Assembly (NCBI GenBank): GCA_964421675.1
Contig: CAYQXV010000052.1
Coordinates: 1 to 16,675, forward strand
Reading direction: 5' to 3'
DNA from: CALLPQ01 sp964421675
Lineage (GTDB): Bacteria > Pseudomonadota > Alphaproteobacteria > Caulobacterales > Parvularculaceae
Length of the DNA stretch: 16,675 nucleotides
Part shown: one piece after another, positions 7,543 to 14,870 of the stretch
Position numbering within the stretch: the first letter of the stretch is position 1
How the letters are laid out: each line of letters opens with the position of its first letter
Position numbers and translations under genes: made by a program
The notes under the pieces: model-generated
The model's database searches: none
Told to the model about the DNA's origin: nothing
Seen by the model: only the letters and a program-made list of their open reading frames with translations

Positions 7543-8520
7543 TCACCGGGTCATTTGCGTTAGCCGGTTTTGGATAATCTCGTTTGCCTCGCCCATAATC
7601 CTGTCCATCAACTCCTGAACGGAAGGAATATCATCAATCAGGCCTTGCACCATGCTGCCCCAATATAACCCTTGGGACAGATCACCGGTTTGCAATAGCT
7701 CAGCGCCCTTTGCGCCACTCACCAAATCTGCAACATCCTCAAATGTTGCACCGGGCTGGGCTAATCGCTGCACAACCTCATCAGAAACAACGCTTTTACC
7801 AACCCGCGCTGTATTCTTGAAATTTCGAAAAATAAGATTCGTACCGCGCTCGTCATTTTCCACATACATGGCCTTCACATTATCGTGGATCGGCGCTTCG
7901 GTTACCGCACAAAACCGCGTGCCCATATTGACGCCTTCAGCCCCCAGCGCCAATGCGGCAACCAGCCCTCGACCATCCCCAATTCCGCCAGAAGCAATAA
8001 GCGGTATACGCACTTTATTGGCGGCAGCTGGAATCAACACCAATCCGGGAATGTCATCCTCTCCGGGATGACCGGCACATTCAAATCCATCAATCGAGAT
8101 AACATCAACGCCGTGCTTTTCTGCCGATAAAGAATGGCGAACTGACGTGCATTTATGGATTATTTTAACGCCGCCTTCTTTAAAGATTTCCCAAACCTCT
8201 CGAACGGCCGATGTTCCTGCGGTTTCAACAACCTTAATCCCGCTATCGACAATTGCGTGGGCATAGGCTGCATAATTTCGCTCACGCATCGAAGGAAGCA
8301 CGGTCAAATTAACGCCGAATGGTTTGTCGGTCATCTTGCGGCAACGTTCAATCTCGCCAACCAATTCATCGGGAGTGGGCTGGGTTAGCGCGGTTAAAAT
8401 CCCAAAGCCACCTGCATTAGAAACTGCCGATGCAAGCTCAGCAATGCCAACATGCTGCATGCCGCCTTGAATGACAGGATGCTCGACACCCAAAAGTTCT
8501 GTGATTCGTGTTTTGATCAT
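7543..8520 (-). CDS. Nitronate monooxygenase-family FMN flavoprotein
   Basis: A 325-residue TIM-barrel FMN protein of the nitronate monooxygenase (2-nitropropane dioxygenase)/FabK superfamily. Visible motifs are IQGGMQHVG at 17-25, NAGGFGILTA at about 35-44, and GFECAGHPGED with the family histidine at 151. The phosphate-binding elements are ASGGIGDGRG (176-185) and GVNMGTRF (196-203). Members with this GFECAGHPGE signature are routinely annotated as nitronate monooxygenases. Here it is embedded among acyl-CoA enzymes, which suggests a flavin-dependent oxidation or reduction of an enoyl- or oxo-acyl-CoA instead of nitronate removal. That is an inference; a related flavoprotein lies in the mycobacterial cholesterol ring-degradation cluster. 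ATG 8520 has only a weak ribosome site (AGG, three bases away). The gap to the upstream Mcd-like gene is 57 bases. Confidence 0.83.
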   Translation of the reverse strand: MIKTRITELLGVEHPVIQGGMQHVGIAELASAVSNAGGFGILTALTQPTPDELVGEIERCRKMTDKPFGVNLTVLPSMRERNYAAYAHAIVDSGIKVVETAGTSAVREVWEIFKEGGVKIIHKCTSVRHSLSAEKHGVDVISIDGFECAGHPGEDDIPGLVLIPAAANKVRIPLIASGGIGDGRGLVAALALGAEGVNMGTRFCAVTEAPIHDNVKAMYVENDERGTNLIFRNFKNTARVGKSVVSDEVVQRLAQPGATFEDVADLVSGAKGAELLQTGDLSQGLYWGSMVQGLIDDIPSVQELMDRIMGEANEIIQNRLTQMTR

Positions 8521-8577
8521 TGGCCTATCTTCATTCAGCTCTTTTACAATTGTGGGCGCAATCCTCTACCGGTTCGC

Positions 8578-10245
8578 CTAATTGGCCGACATAAGTTTGC
8601 CGCGGGCAACCACCTGCGCTTGTATCTCCGCCGCCCCCTCAAAAATATTGAGAATGCGGGCATCACATAGCAACCGGCTAATTTCATACTCAAGTGCGTA
8701 CCCATTGCCGCCATGAATTTGAAGACCAGCATCGGCATTGGACCAAGCGGTTCGTGCTGCAAACAATTTTGCCATGCCTGCTTCGATATCACATCGCCGG
8801 CCCTTATCTTTTTCCCGTGCAGAAAAATAGGTTAACTCGCGCGAGAGTAAAATATCCACCGCCATCATTGATAGCTTATCTGCAACACGGGGAAACACAG
8901 CGATAGATTTGCCAAATTGCTTTCGCTCTTTTGCATAAGCCAAGGCAACTTCATAGGCGCGCTGCGCAACACCAACCGCGCGGGCGGCGGTCTGAATGCG
9001 TGCGCCCTCAAAGGTTGCCATTAATTGTTTAAATCCAAGCCCGCACGTACCACCAAGCAACGCATCATCGTCAATGGTAAAATTATCAAAAGCGAGTTCA
9101 TATTCACGCATGCCGCGATAGCCCAACACTTCAATTTCCGTACCCGTCATACCATCGGATGGAAAGAGCGCCTCATCTGTTCCCCGTGCCTTTGGCGCAA
9201 GAAACATGGAAAGCCCTCCATAGCCCTTCGTTTCGGTATCTGTACGCGCAAGCAAGGTCATTACATCTGAGCGCGCTGCATGAGTAATCCATGTTTTTGC
9301 CCCCGAAATAGACCACCCTTCTGGCGTTTTAACCGCGCGGGTTTTTAACGAACCAAGATCTGAGCCAACATCGGGTTCGGTAAACACCGCCGTCGGCAGA
9401 ACCTTTCCACTCGCAATATCTGGAAGCCACTGGCTTTTTTGCTCCGCCGTGCCACCAGTTAAAATTAACTCACCGGCAATCTCAGAGCGAGTACCCAATG
9501 AACCCGCACCAATCCACCCCCGGCTAAGCTCTTGCGTCACCACGCACATCACCAATTTGCCAAGACCAAGCCCACCAAAATCTTCCGGGATACACACACC
9601 AAAGGTTCCCAAATCCGCCATTTCCTGAACGATTTCATCGGGAACTAGATCATTGTTTAAATGCCACTCATGAGCATGAGGGATAATACGCTGCTCGGTA
9701 AACCGGCGATATTCAGCTTGAATGGCATCCAGCAATTCATCATCAAAGCTATCGTTAAGATCGCGGCCATCTACCAAATATGCCGCAAGAGATTTTCGGT
9801 TTGCCGCTATATTGCCATGGGTTAGAAAATATTGAACGGAGTCATTTTCAGACAGTTGCCCCGCTTGCACGCTGGTACCTAAATCAACCGGGCGCACAAT
9901 TTCATTTTGTCCCATCGGTATGCCGCCAACGATCTGACCAAGATATTCGCCAAACGCGATAAGCGTCGCCAATTGCTCCGGCTCACCAAATTGCCCGCGC
10001 GCCTCCAGCGCCTGCGCCCATTTTGAAACGGCTTTTAGTGCTTCACACGTTGTCTCAACCCAAGCATACCCATGAACGGCGCGCTGTTCATCTTGCAGAC
10101 GCTCCGATGCGATTTTCATCACGCCATCAACATCATCAGCTACGCGCTCAAAAACAAATCGTTTCGCCGCCAGGCTATATGCATCGCAAGCCGCACAAGC
10201 CTCTTCAGTAATGCGGATTAATTCCTGCGCATCAACCAAACTCAT
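8578..10245 (-). CDS. mcd: Acyl-CoA dehydrogenase of the (2S)-methylsuccinyl-CoA dehydrogenase (Mcd) type
   Basis: This FAD acyl-CoA dehydrogenase is unusually long at 555 residues because of an N-terminal helical extension of about 160 residues, the hallmark of methylsuccinyl-CoA dehydrogenase of the ethylmalonyl-CoA pathway. The extension carries IAFGEYLGQIVGGIP (96-110), a pattern I recall from Mcd proteins. The core (about 165-550) has the FAD segment FTEPDVGSDLGSL (288-300), TWITHAARSDVMTLLART (318-335), RIQTAARAVGVAQ (416-428) and the catalytic glutamate in IFEGAAEIQ (Glu536). ATG 10245 has AGAGGA 7 bases upstream. Other ethylmalonyl-CoA pathway genes (ccr, ecm, mcl, mch) are not in the window. 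It may therefore be a true Mcd or a relative acting on another 2-methyl-branched or dicarboxylic acyl-CoA in this operon. Assignment to the Mcd type is firm; the substrate is not. Confidence 0.82.
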   Translation of the reverse strand: MSLVDAQELIRITEEACAACDAYSLAAKRFVFERVADDVDGVMKIASERLQDEQRAVHGYAWVETTCEALKAVSKWAQALEARGQFGEPEQLATLIAFGEYLGQIVGGIPMGQNEIVRPVDLGTSVQAGQLSENDSVQYFLTHGNIAANRKSLAAYLVDGRDLNDSFDDELLDAIQAEYRRFTEQRIIPHAHEWHLNNDLVPDEIVQEMADLGTFGVCIPEDFGGLGLGKLVMCVVTQELSRGWIGAGSLGTRSEIAGELILTGGTAEQKSQWLPDIASGKVLPTAVFTEPDVGSDLGSLKTRAVKTPEGWSISGAKTWITHAARSDVMTLLARTDTETKGYGGLSMFLAPKARGTDEALFPSDGMTGTEIEVLGYRGMREYELAFDNFTIDDDALLGGTCGLGFKQLMATFEGARIQTAARAVGVAQRAYEVALAYAKERKQFGKSIAVFPRVADKLSMMAVDILLSRELTYFSAREKDKGRRCDIEAGMAKLFAARTAWSNADAGLQIHGGNGYALEYEISRLLCDARILNIFEGAAEIQAQVVARGKLMSAN

Positions 10246-10249
10246 TAGG

Positions 10250-10299
10250 CATTCCTCTTACAGTGAACTATCATTGGCCTCTTACAGTGAATTAGCATT
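10250..10299. repeat. Tandem 24-bp imperfect duplication at the dehydrogenase gene junction
   Basis: The 14-base string CCTCTTACAGTGAA occurs at 10254-10267 and again at 10278-10291, a period of 24 bases, and each copy is flanked by CATT. On the coding (minus) strand each copy reads as the last codons and stop of the upstream acyl-CoA dehydrogenase followed by GAGG. The right copy is the true gene end; the left copy supplies the ribosome site of the Mcd-like gene. It looks like a local slippage duplication of a stop-plus-ribosome-site module. Confidence 0.75.
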
Positions 10300-11457
10300 A
10301 GCGAACTCGCGCAACATATGTTTTGCAATAATTAATTGTTGGATTTGCGTCGTACCTTCATAGATACGGTAGATACGCACATCACGAAAAAACCGTTCAG
10401 CGTCATATTCGGCGAGGTAGCCAGCACCGCCGAGAATTTGAACACAACGATCTGCAACGCGCCCGCACATTTCTGAAGCAAACATTTTTGCACATGCTGC
10501 ATGTTTGGAAATTCGCTCGCCAGCATCAGCGCGCTCGCTTGCGTCTTTCAACATACACTCTGCTGCATAAATTTCCGCTTCAGAATCTGCCAGCATGGCC
10601 TGTATCAACTGAAAGTTTGAAATAGTTTCACCAAACGCTTTGCGTTCGGTCGCATATTGCAACGCATAATTCAGTATACGTTTTGCATAACCGATTGATG
10701 CAGCAGAAACGGAGAGCCGGCCATTGTCTAACGACCGCATGGCGTCTCGAAAACCGGTTCCCTCTTTACCGCCAAGAAGCGATGAGGCCGGGATGCGCGC
10801 ATCCTCAAATACAATATCAGCAATTTGCGATCCGGCCTGACCCATTTTTTTATCGGGCGCGCCGACAGTGACGCCGGGCGTATTCATGGGAACAAGAAAA
10901 GCACTTATATGACCATGGCTTGGTAAATTTTCCTGCGTTGTTCGTGCCAGGACCATCGCAACCGAGGCGAAGGGTGCATTTGAAATATAGCGCTTCGTGC
11001 CATTCAGAATATAGTCATCGCCGTCACGCACGGCACGCGTTACCAGTGCCGCTGCATCCGAGCCCGAGTCCGGTTCGGTCAGCGCAAAGCATGCAACCTC
11101 GCCCGCTGCCAAACGTGGAAGCCATTCCCGTTTTTGATCTTCAGTTCCCGCATTCGCAATACCCGAACCGGTCATCCCAATATTGATGGAAATGATTGAC
11201 CTGAAGGCTGGCATAGCCCAGCTTAACTCTTCAACGAACCGCATATATTGACGCACATTGAATCCAGAGCCTCCATATTCTTCCGGGATCGTTGCGCCGA
11301 ATAAACCCATTTCCGCCATTTCAGCGCGAATTTCATCGGGAACCCGGTTCAGCTCTACGGCAGCTTTTTCCGCCGGTAAGAGCCGGTCGCGAACATATCG
11401 CTGCAGCTGTTCAATGAATGCTTCAAAGACGCTTTCTGGGGCACCGAGATTACTCAT
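10282..11457 (-). CDS. Acyl-CoA dehydrogenase (short/branched-chain type)
   Basis: A 391-residue FAD-dependent acyl-CoA dehydrogenase that introduces the 2,3 double bond, of normal family length. The N-terminal helical domain leads to the FAD/substrate segment FALTEPDSGSD (about 124-134). The C-terminal domain has the signature ILGGAGYLAEYDAERFFRD (about 341-359) and the catalytic base in IYEGTTQIQ (Glu367), followed by a typical C-terminus. The frame extends to TTG 11472, but ATG 11457 is chosen because AAGGAA (11462-11467 on the plus strand) precedes it at normal spacing. It is the first gene of the minus-strand operon and faces the divergent control region. The Mcd-like gene follows after 36 bases, across the tandem duplication. 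Glutamate placement is that of the general family, not the isovaleryl type; chain-length preference is not readable. Confidence 0.9.
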   Translation of the reverse strand: MSNLGAPESVFEAFIEQLQRYVRDRLLPAEKAAVELNRVPDEIRAEMAEMGLFGATIPEEYGGSGFNVRQYMRFVEELSWAMPAFRSIISINIGMTGSGIANAGTEDQKREWLPRLAAGEVACFALTEPDSGSDAAALVTRAVRDGDDYILNGTKRYISNAPFASVAMVLARTTQENLPSHGHISAFLVPMNTPGVTVGAPDKKMGQAGSQIADIVFEDARIPASSLLGGKEGTGFRDAMRSLDNGRLSVSAASIGYAKRILNYALQYATERKAFGETISNFQLIQAMLADSEAEIYAAECMLKDASERADAGERISKHAACAKMFASEMCGRVADRCVQILGGAGYLAEYDAERFFRDVRIYRIYEGTTQIQQLIIAKHMLREFANANSL

Positions 11458-11528
11458 GATGCTTTCCTTCAAAATAAAAAAGACCTATGGAACCCAATAT
11501 GGATATAAGATTACAATGTCGCATATAT

Positions 11529-11553
11529 CTATCAATCGGCGCAAAGATGATAG
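11529..11553. promoter_or_regulatory. Inverted repeat, candidate operator in the divergent region
   Basis: CTATCA (11529-11534) and TGATAG (11548-11553) form an inverted repeat with 13 bases between, arm centres 19 bp apart. On the minus strand the arm at 11529-11534 reads TGATAG and shares bases with a TTGATA -35-like hexamer. A third CTATCA at 11607-11612 overlaps the -10 box of the rightward promoter. This arrangement could let one regulator control both divergent operons. The arms are short, so chance is possible. Confidence 0.35.
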
Positions 11554-11584
11554 GTTAAATAGCCTGCCAAAATTGAGAGGTTCC

Positions 11585-11613
11585 TTACCAATGCGATCTA
11601 TGAGCACTATCAT
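11585..11613 (+). promoter_or_regulatory. Candidate promoter of the isomerase-dienoyl reductase-ligase operon
   Basis: TTACCA (11585-11590) and TATCAT (11608-11613) match the -35 and -10 consensus at four and five of six positions, with a 17-base spacer. The predicted start is near 11620, giving a leader of about 53 bases before ATG 11673. No equally good leftward promoter was found for the minus-strand operon. The rest of the 215-base gap is AT-rich and shows no gene. Confidence 0.45.
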
Positions 11614-11672
11614 TATTATCAAGTTAGCGATGTTTAGAACCTAGCAAAAGCAACAGACGCAGGATCTGCAGA

Positions 11673-12461
11673 ATGCAACAATTTCAGTATATCGAATATA
11701 CAATCAAAGATAATGTCGCGACGATTAGGCTTAACCAGCCCGATAGCCTGAATGCGCTATCGGTAGAGATGGGTGCCGAACTTTCCCAGGCCCTTGACGA
11801 TGCAAACGCAAATGCCAGAGCGCTAATATTGACGAGCGCTGGCCGCGGGTTTTGCTCCGGCGCTAACTTGATGACGGGCACCATAAACCTCGAAGATCCA
11901 GAACGCGATATGGGGACCCGGCTTGAATCAGTGTACAATCCGCTTCTCACAAAAATAAAAAACTCAAAGATCCCCATTATTACAGCCGTGCGCGGCCCCG
12001 CCGCTGGTATTGGAAGCTCACTTGCCTTAATCGGGGATATTATTATCGCCGGGCGCAGTGCTTTTTTTCTGCAAGCTTTTTGTAATATTGGGTTAATCCC
12101 TGACGGCGGTGCACCCTATTTGTTGTCGCGGGCAATAGGCCGAGTGCGGGCGATGGAACTAGTACTCCTCGGGGAGCGTTACCCGGCCGAAAAAGCGTAT
12201 GAGGATGGCCTTGTCACTCGGCTGGTTGACGATGATGATGTTGATTCAGTCGCACTGGAAATTGGATTGAAACTCGCAGCAGGGCCCACGACCGCATTAT
12301 CACTCATCAGGCAGGCAACATGGGCCGCATATGACAGTTCCTATGAGGAGCAAATACAACGCGAACGCGAATTGCAAAAAACGGCAGGCGCTACGAGTGA
12401 TTTTATTGAAGGCGTCTCAGCGTTTCGTGAGAAACGAAAAGCATCTTTTACCGGCAAATAA
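11673..12461 (+). CDS. Crotonase-family enoyl-CoA isomerase (PaaG-like), lacking hydratase glutamates
   Basis: A 262-residue crotonase-fold protein. The oxyanion-hole segments are FCSGANL (60-66) and AAGIGSSLAL (110-119), and it ends with the family's FREKR (251-255). In enoyl-CoA hydratases two glutamates do the hydration. By alignment by eye, the first is Ser116 and the second is Phe136 here, while an aspartate sits in IGLIPDGG (Asp144), the position used by PaaG-type isomerases. The likely reaction is therefore a shift of a double bond (delta-3 to delta-2 enoyl-CoA or a ring-type isomerisation) rather than hydration. ATG 11673 has AGGA 8 bases upstream. It is the first gene of the rightward operon, followed after 35 bases by a dienoyl-CoA reductase-like SDR, which supports a role with unsaturated acyl-CoAs. 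Hydratase activity cannot be excluded without an alignment. Confidence 0.85.
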   Translation: MQQFQYIEYTIKDNVATIRLNQPDSLNALSVEMGAELSQALDDANANARALILTSAGRGFCSGANLMTGTINLEDPERDMGTRLESVYNPLLTKIKNSKIPIITAVRGPAAGIGSSLALIGDIIIAGRSAFFLQAFCNIGLIPDGGAPYLLSRAIGRVRAMELVLLGERYPAEKAYEDGLVTRLVDDDDVDSVALEIGLKLAAGPTTALSLIRQATWAAYDSSYEEQIQRERELQKTAGATSDFIEGVSAFREKRKASFTGK

Positions 12462-12496
12462 CCACGCCCTTTAAATCGTTAGATTATTTAGAAAAA

Positions 12497-13303
12497 ATGA
12501 CAGACACCTATTCCAAGACCATACTCAAAAACAAAACCGCCTTCATTGCCGGTGGGTCTTCCGGTATTAATTTAGGCATTGCCGAAGGTTTTGCCGAACA
12601 TGGCGCCAATATTATTATTCTCTCACGATCAAAAGACAAAGTTGACGCTGCCGTAGCAAAGATCAAAAAAATTGGCGCGGAGGCGATTGGCATAGCTGCG
12701 GATGTTAGAGATTACGACAATATTGCTGCCGCTTTCAAAACCGCGCATGATCGTTTTGGCGATATTGATTGCGTTATCTCTGGTGCTGCGGGAAATTTTC
12801 TATCGCCGGTAACAGGACTTTCGCACAATGGATTTAAAACCGTTGTTGATATTGACCTTATCGGCACCTTCAATGTTTACCGGGCAAGCTGGGATTACAT
12901 AGCCAAGCCGGGCGCATCACTGATTTCGATTAGTTCTGCGCATGCAAATGATGCACGTCCGTTTCAGGCCCATGCTTGCGCTGCCAAAGCTGGCGTGAAT
13001 ATGTTGAGCAAATGTTTAGCACTCGAATGGGGGCAAGCGGGCGTGCGTGTCAATGTCATCTCGCCAGGGCCGATAGAAGATACGGAAGGCTATGATCGCC
13101 TCGTTCCCACTGAAGAATTGCGGGAAAAATTGGCGAACAAAATACCGCTGCGTCAAATTGGAACCAAACAAGACGTGACCAACCTTGCTATTTTCTTAGC
13201 ATCAGCTGCTTCCTCTAATGTTACGGGCGGTGTGTATAATGTTGATGGCGGCAATGAGCTGGGAGACGCATCACAGGACCTCATAACGCCCCGCAAACGA
13301 TAA
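12497..13303 (+). CDS. 2,4-dienoyl-CoA reductase-like short-chain dehydrogenase
   Basis: A 268-residue SDR whose core resembles peroxisomal 2,4-dienoyl-CoA reductase (DECR2). It has GAAGN at 96-100, then LSHNGFKTVVDIDLIGTFNV (108-127), and PGPIEDTEG (190-198). The nucleotide loop is GGSSGINLG (19-27), and Arg44 after beta-2 predicts NADPH. The usual SDR tyrosine four residues before the catalytic lysine (Lys164) is replaced by alanine (HACAAK), as in DECR proteins, so it is not a standard alcohol dehydrogenase. The predicted role is reduction of 2,4-dienoyl-CoA to 3-enoyl-CoA, which the upstream isomerase would convert to 2-enoyl-CoA. ATG 12497 has no clear ribosome site (only an A-rich run), so translation may be weak. 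The ligase gene follows 15 bases later. A 3-oxoacyl reductase role is less likely. Confidence 0.85.
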   Translation: MTDTYSKTILKNKTAFIAGGSSGINLGIAEGFAEHGANIIILSRSKDKVDAAVAKIKKIGAEAIGIAADVRDYDNIAAAFKTAHDRFGDIDCVISGAAGNFLSPVTGLSHNGFKTVVDIDLIGTFNVYRASWDYIAKPGASLISISSAHANDARPFQAHACAAKAGVNMLSKCLALEWGQAGVRVNVISPGPIEDTEGYDRLVPTEELREKLANKIPLRQIGTKQDVTNLAIFLASAASSNVTGGVYNVDGGNELGDASQDLITPRKR

Positions 13304-13318
13304 GAGGCAGGCACTGTC

Positions 13319-14851
13319 ATGCATCCAAGGCATTTTTCCATCAGCCATCGCGATAAACCTGCCATTATTATGGCGGACAATGATCAAACAATTACATTTG
13401 GCGAGTTAGAGGAAGAAGCGAACAAAGGGGCGCATTTATTACGAGAGCTGGGAATTCGCAATGGTGATACCATCGCAATTTGCCTGAAAAATTCAGCTGA
13501 ATTTTTTCTGCTATATTGGGCGGGACAGCGCGCTGGGGTCTATATGGTGCCCATAGCAACGCATCTTTCTACAGACGAAGTCGCCTACATAATAAACGAC
13601 AGTAACGCGAAATTACTGATTACCTCAGCCGAGGTTAGATCGGTTCATGATCTTCTCAAAAATTATCGCACCTTAACGCCGGGCTTGAAAACAATTTTAT
13701 CGAGCGGCCCGCCCCTAGACCAAACCCAGCGCTGGGAAGATCTTGTTGAGACTTTTCCTGCAACGCCTATAGCAGATGAACGATCGGGTTTTCATCTTTG
13801 TTATTCGTCTGGCACAACCGGCAGACCGAAAGGCGTCAAATTGCCGTTAGTTGGGGGCGAGGTCACTGATCCGAATTTATGGGTTGAAAGAAATCAACGC
13901 CGTTACGACCTCGATGAACATAGCATTTATCTATGCCCCGCTCCCCTATATCATGTGGCACCGTTACTTTACTCCGTGACGTCACATCGTTTGGGCTCAA
14001 CTGTCATTTTGATGAAGAAATTCTCACCGGAAGGGGCGCTGGAGGCAATTGAAAAACATAAGGTGACATACACACAGATGGTGCCGACAATGTTTATTCG
14101 CATGCTGCGCATTCCCGAAAAGCAGCGGCTAAATTATGATACATCCAGCCTGACTCACGTCATTCATTCTGCCGCCCCCTGCCCCAAAGAAGTTAAATTC
14201 CAAATGTTTGATTGGCTTGGCGACATTATCTATGAGCAATATGCGGGATCAGAAGCGAACGGATCGACAACAATTTCTCCGCAAGAATGGCGAGAACGAC
14301 CAGGATCTGTAGGCAAGGCCGACCGGGGCATCATCCATATTTGCAATGAAGACGGTGATGAATTGCCAACAGGGGAAGAGGGTCTCATCTATTTCGAAGG
14401 CGCTTCATTTTTCGAATATTTAAATGACCCGCAAAAAACAAAAGATGCTCGCAATCCTAAACATGATGATTGGACAACAATTGGCGATATTGGGCGCGTT
14501 GATGACGAGGGTTATCTCTATCTAACAGATCGCAAAAGCTTCGTGATTATTTCAGGTGGGGTAAATATTTACCCGCAAGAAGCAGAAAACCTATTGATGC
14601 AACACCCGGCCGTTGCCGATGTTGCGGTCATTGGTGTTCCTGATCCAGATTTTGGCCAAACGGTCAAAGCCATTGTTCAACCCATGGTCCCCGAACAGGC
14701 AGGCGATGATTTGGCTGATGAACTCATGGAATATTGCCGATCAAAAATCAGTCATATTAAATGCCCAAAATCGATTGATTTTGAATCAGAGTTTCCGCGC
14801 ATGGAAAATGGTAAGCTGTTTAAGAAAGAGCTTATTGCACGCTATCAATAA
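13319..14851 (+). CDS. AMP-forming acyl-CoA ligase (FadD-type)
   Basis: A 510-residue adenylate-forming enzyme that activates a carboxylic acid with ATP and CoA. The phosphate-binding loop is YSSGTTGRPKGVK (162-174). The adenine-binding region is YEQYAGSEANG (305-315), which replaces the more usual YGxTE form. TIGDIGRVD (387-395) and DRKSFVIISGGVNIYP (404-419) mark the hinge, and the catalytic lysine is in ENGKLFKK (Lys499). All key motifs are present and the length is normal for soluble FadD-like ligases. ATG 13319 lies 15 bases after the reductase gene; the ribosome site is GAGGCAGG. It is the only ligase in the window and probably performs the first committed step for the pathway encoded by both divergent operons. 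Substrate not determined: fatty, steroid-side-chain or alicyclic acids are all possible. Confidence 0.9.
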   Translation: MHPRHFSISHRDKPAIIMADNDQTITFGELEEEANKGAHLLRELGIRNGDTIAICLKNSAEFFLLYWAGQRAGVYMVPIATHLSTDEVAYIINDSNAKLLITSAEVRSVHDLLKNYRTLTPGLKTILSSGPPLDQTQRWEDLVETFPATPIADERSGFHLCYSSGTTGRPKGVKLPLVGGEVTDPNLWVERNQRRYDLDEHSIYLCPAPLYHVAPLLYSVTSHRLGSTVILMKKFSPEGALEAIEKHKVTYTQMVPTMFIRMLRIPEKQRLNYDTSSLTHVIHSAAPCPKEVKFQMFDWLGDIIYEQYAGSEANGSTTISPQEWRERPGSVGKADRGIIHICNEDGDELPTGEEGLIYFEGASFFEYLNDPQKTKDARNPKHDDWTTIGDIGRVDDEGYLYLTDRKSFVIISGGVNIYPQEAENLLMQHPAVADVAVIGVPDPDFGQTVKAIVQPMVPEQAGDDLADELMEYCRSKISHIKCPKSIDFESEFPRMENGKLFKKELIARYQ

Positions 14852-14863
14852 TCAATAGCGCGC
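14837..14863. terminator. Hairpin between convergent genes, possible terminator
   Basis: CGCTAT (14840-14845) and ATAGCG (14855-14860) pair perfectly around a 9-base loop. The stem extends to 9 bp with one mismatch (14837-14863). It overlaps the ligase stop codon and fills most of the 19-base gap before the MFS stop on the other strand. A strong T run is missing on both sides, so termination is plausible but unproven. Confidence 0.35.
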
Positions 14864-14870
14864 GTTTGCT

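Noticed and set aside
7652..8071. 139-codon plus-strand frame antisense to the flavoprotein gene
   Set aside because: Pro/Ser/Ala-rich shadow of a conserved gene; no independent support.
10268..10274. A fourth CTATCAT copy, inside the tandem duplication
   Set aside because: It lies within an operon junction, not near a promoter, and is best seen as a chance match to the divergent-region element.
11258..11644. 128-codon plus-strand frame crossing the divergent region
   Set aside because: It begins inside the acyl-CoA dehydrogenase gene antisense and shows no family resemblance.
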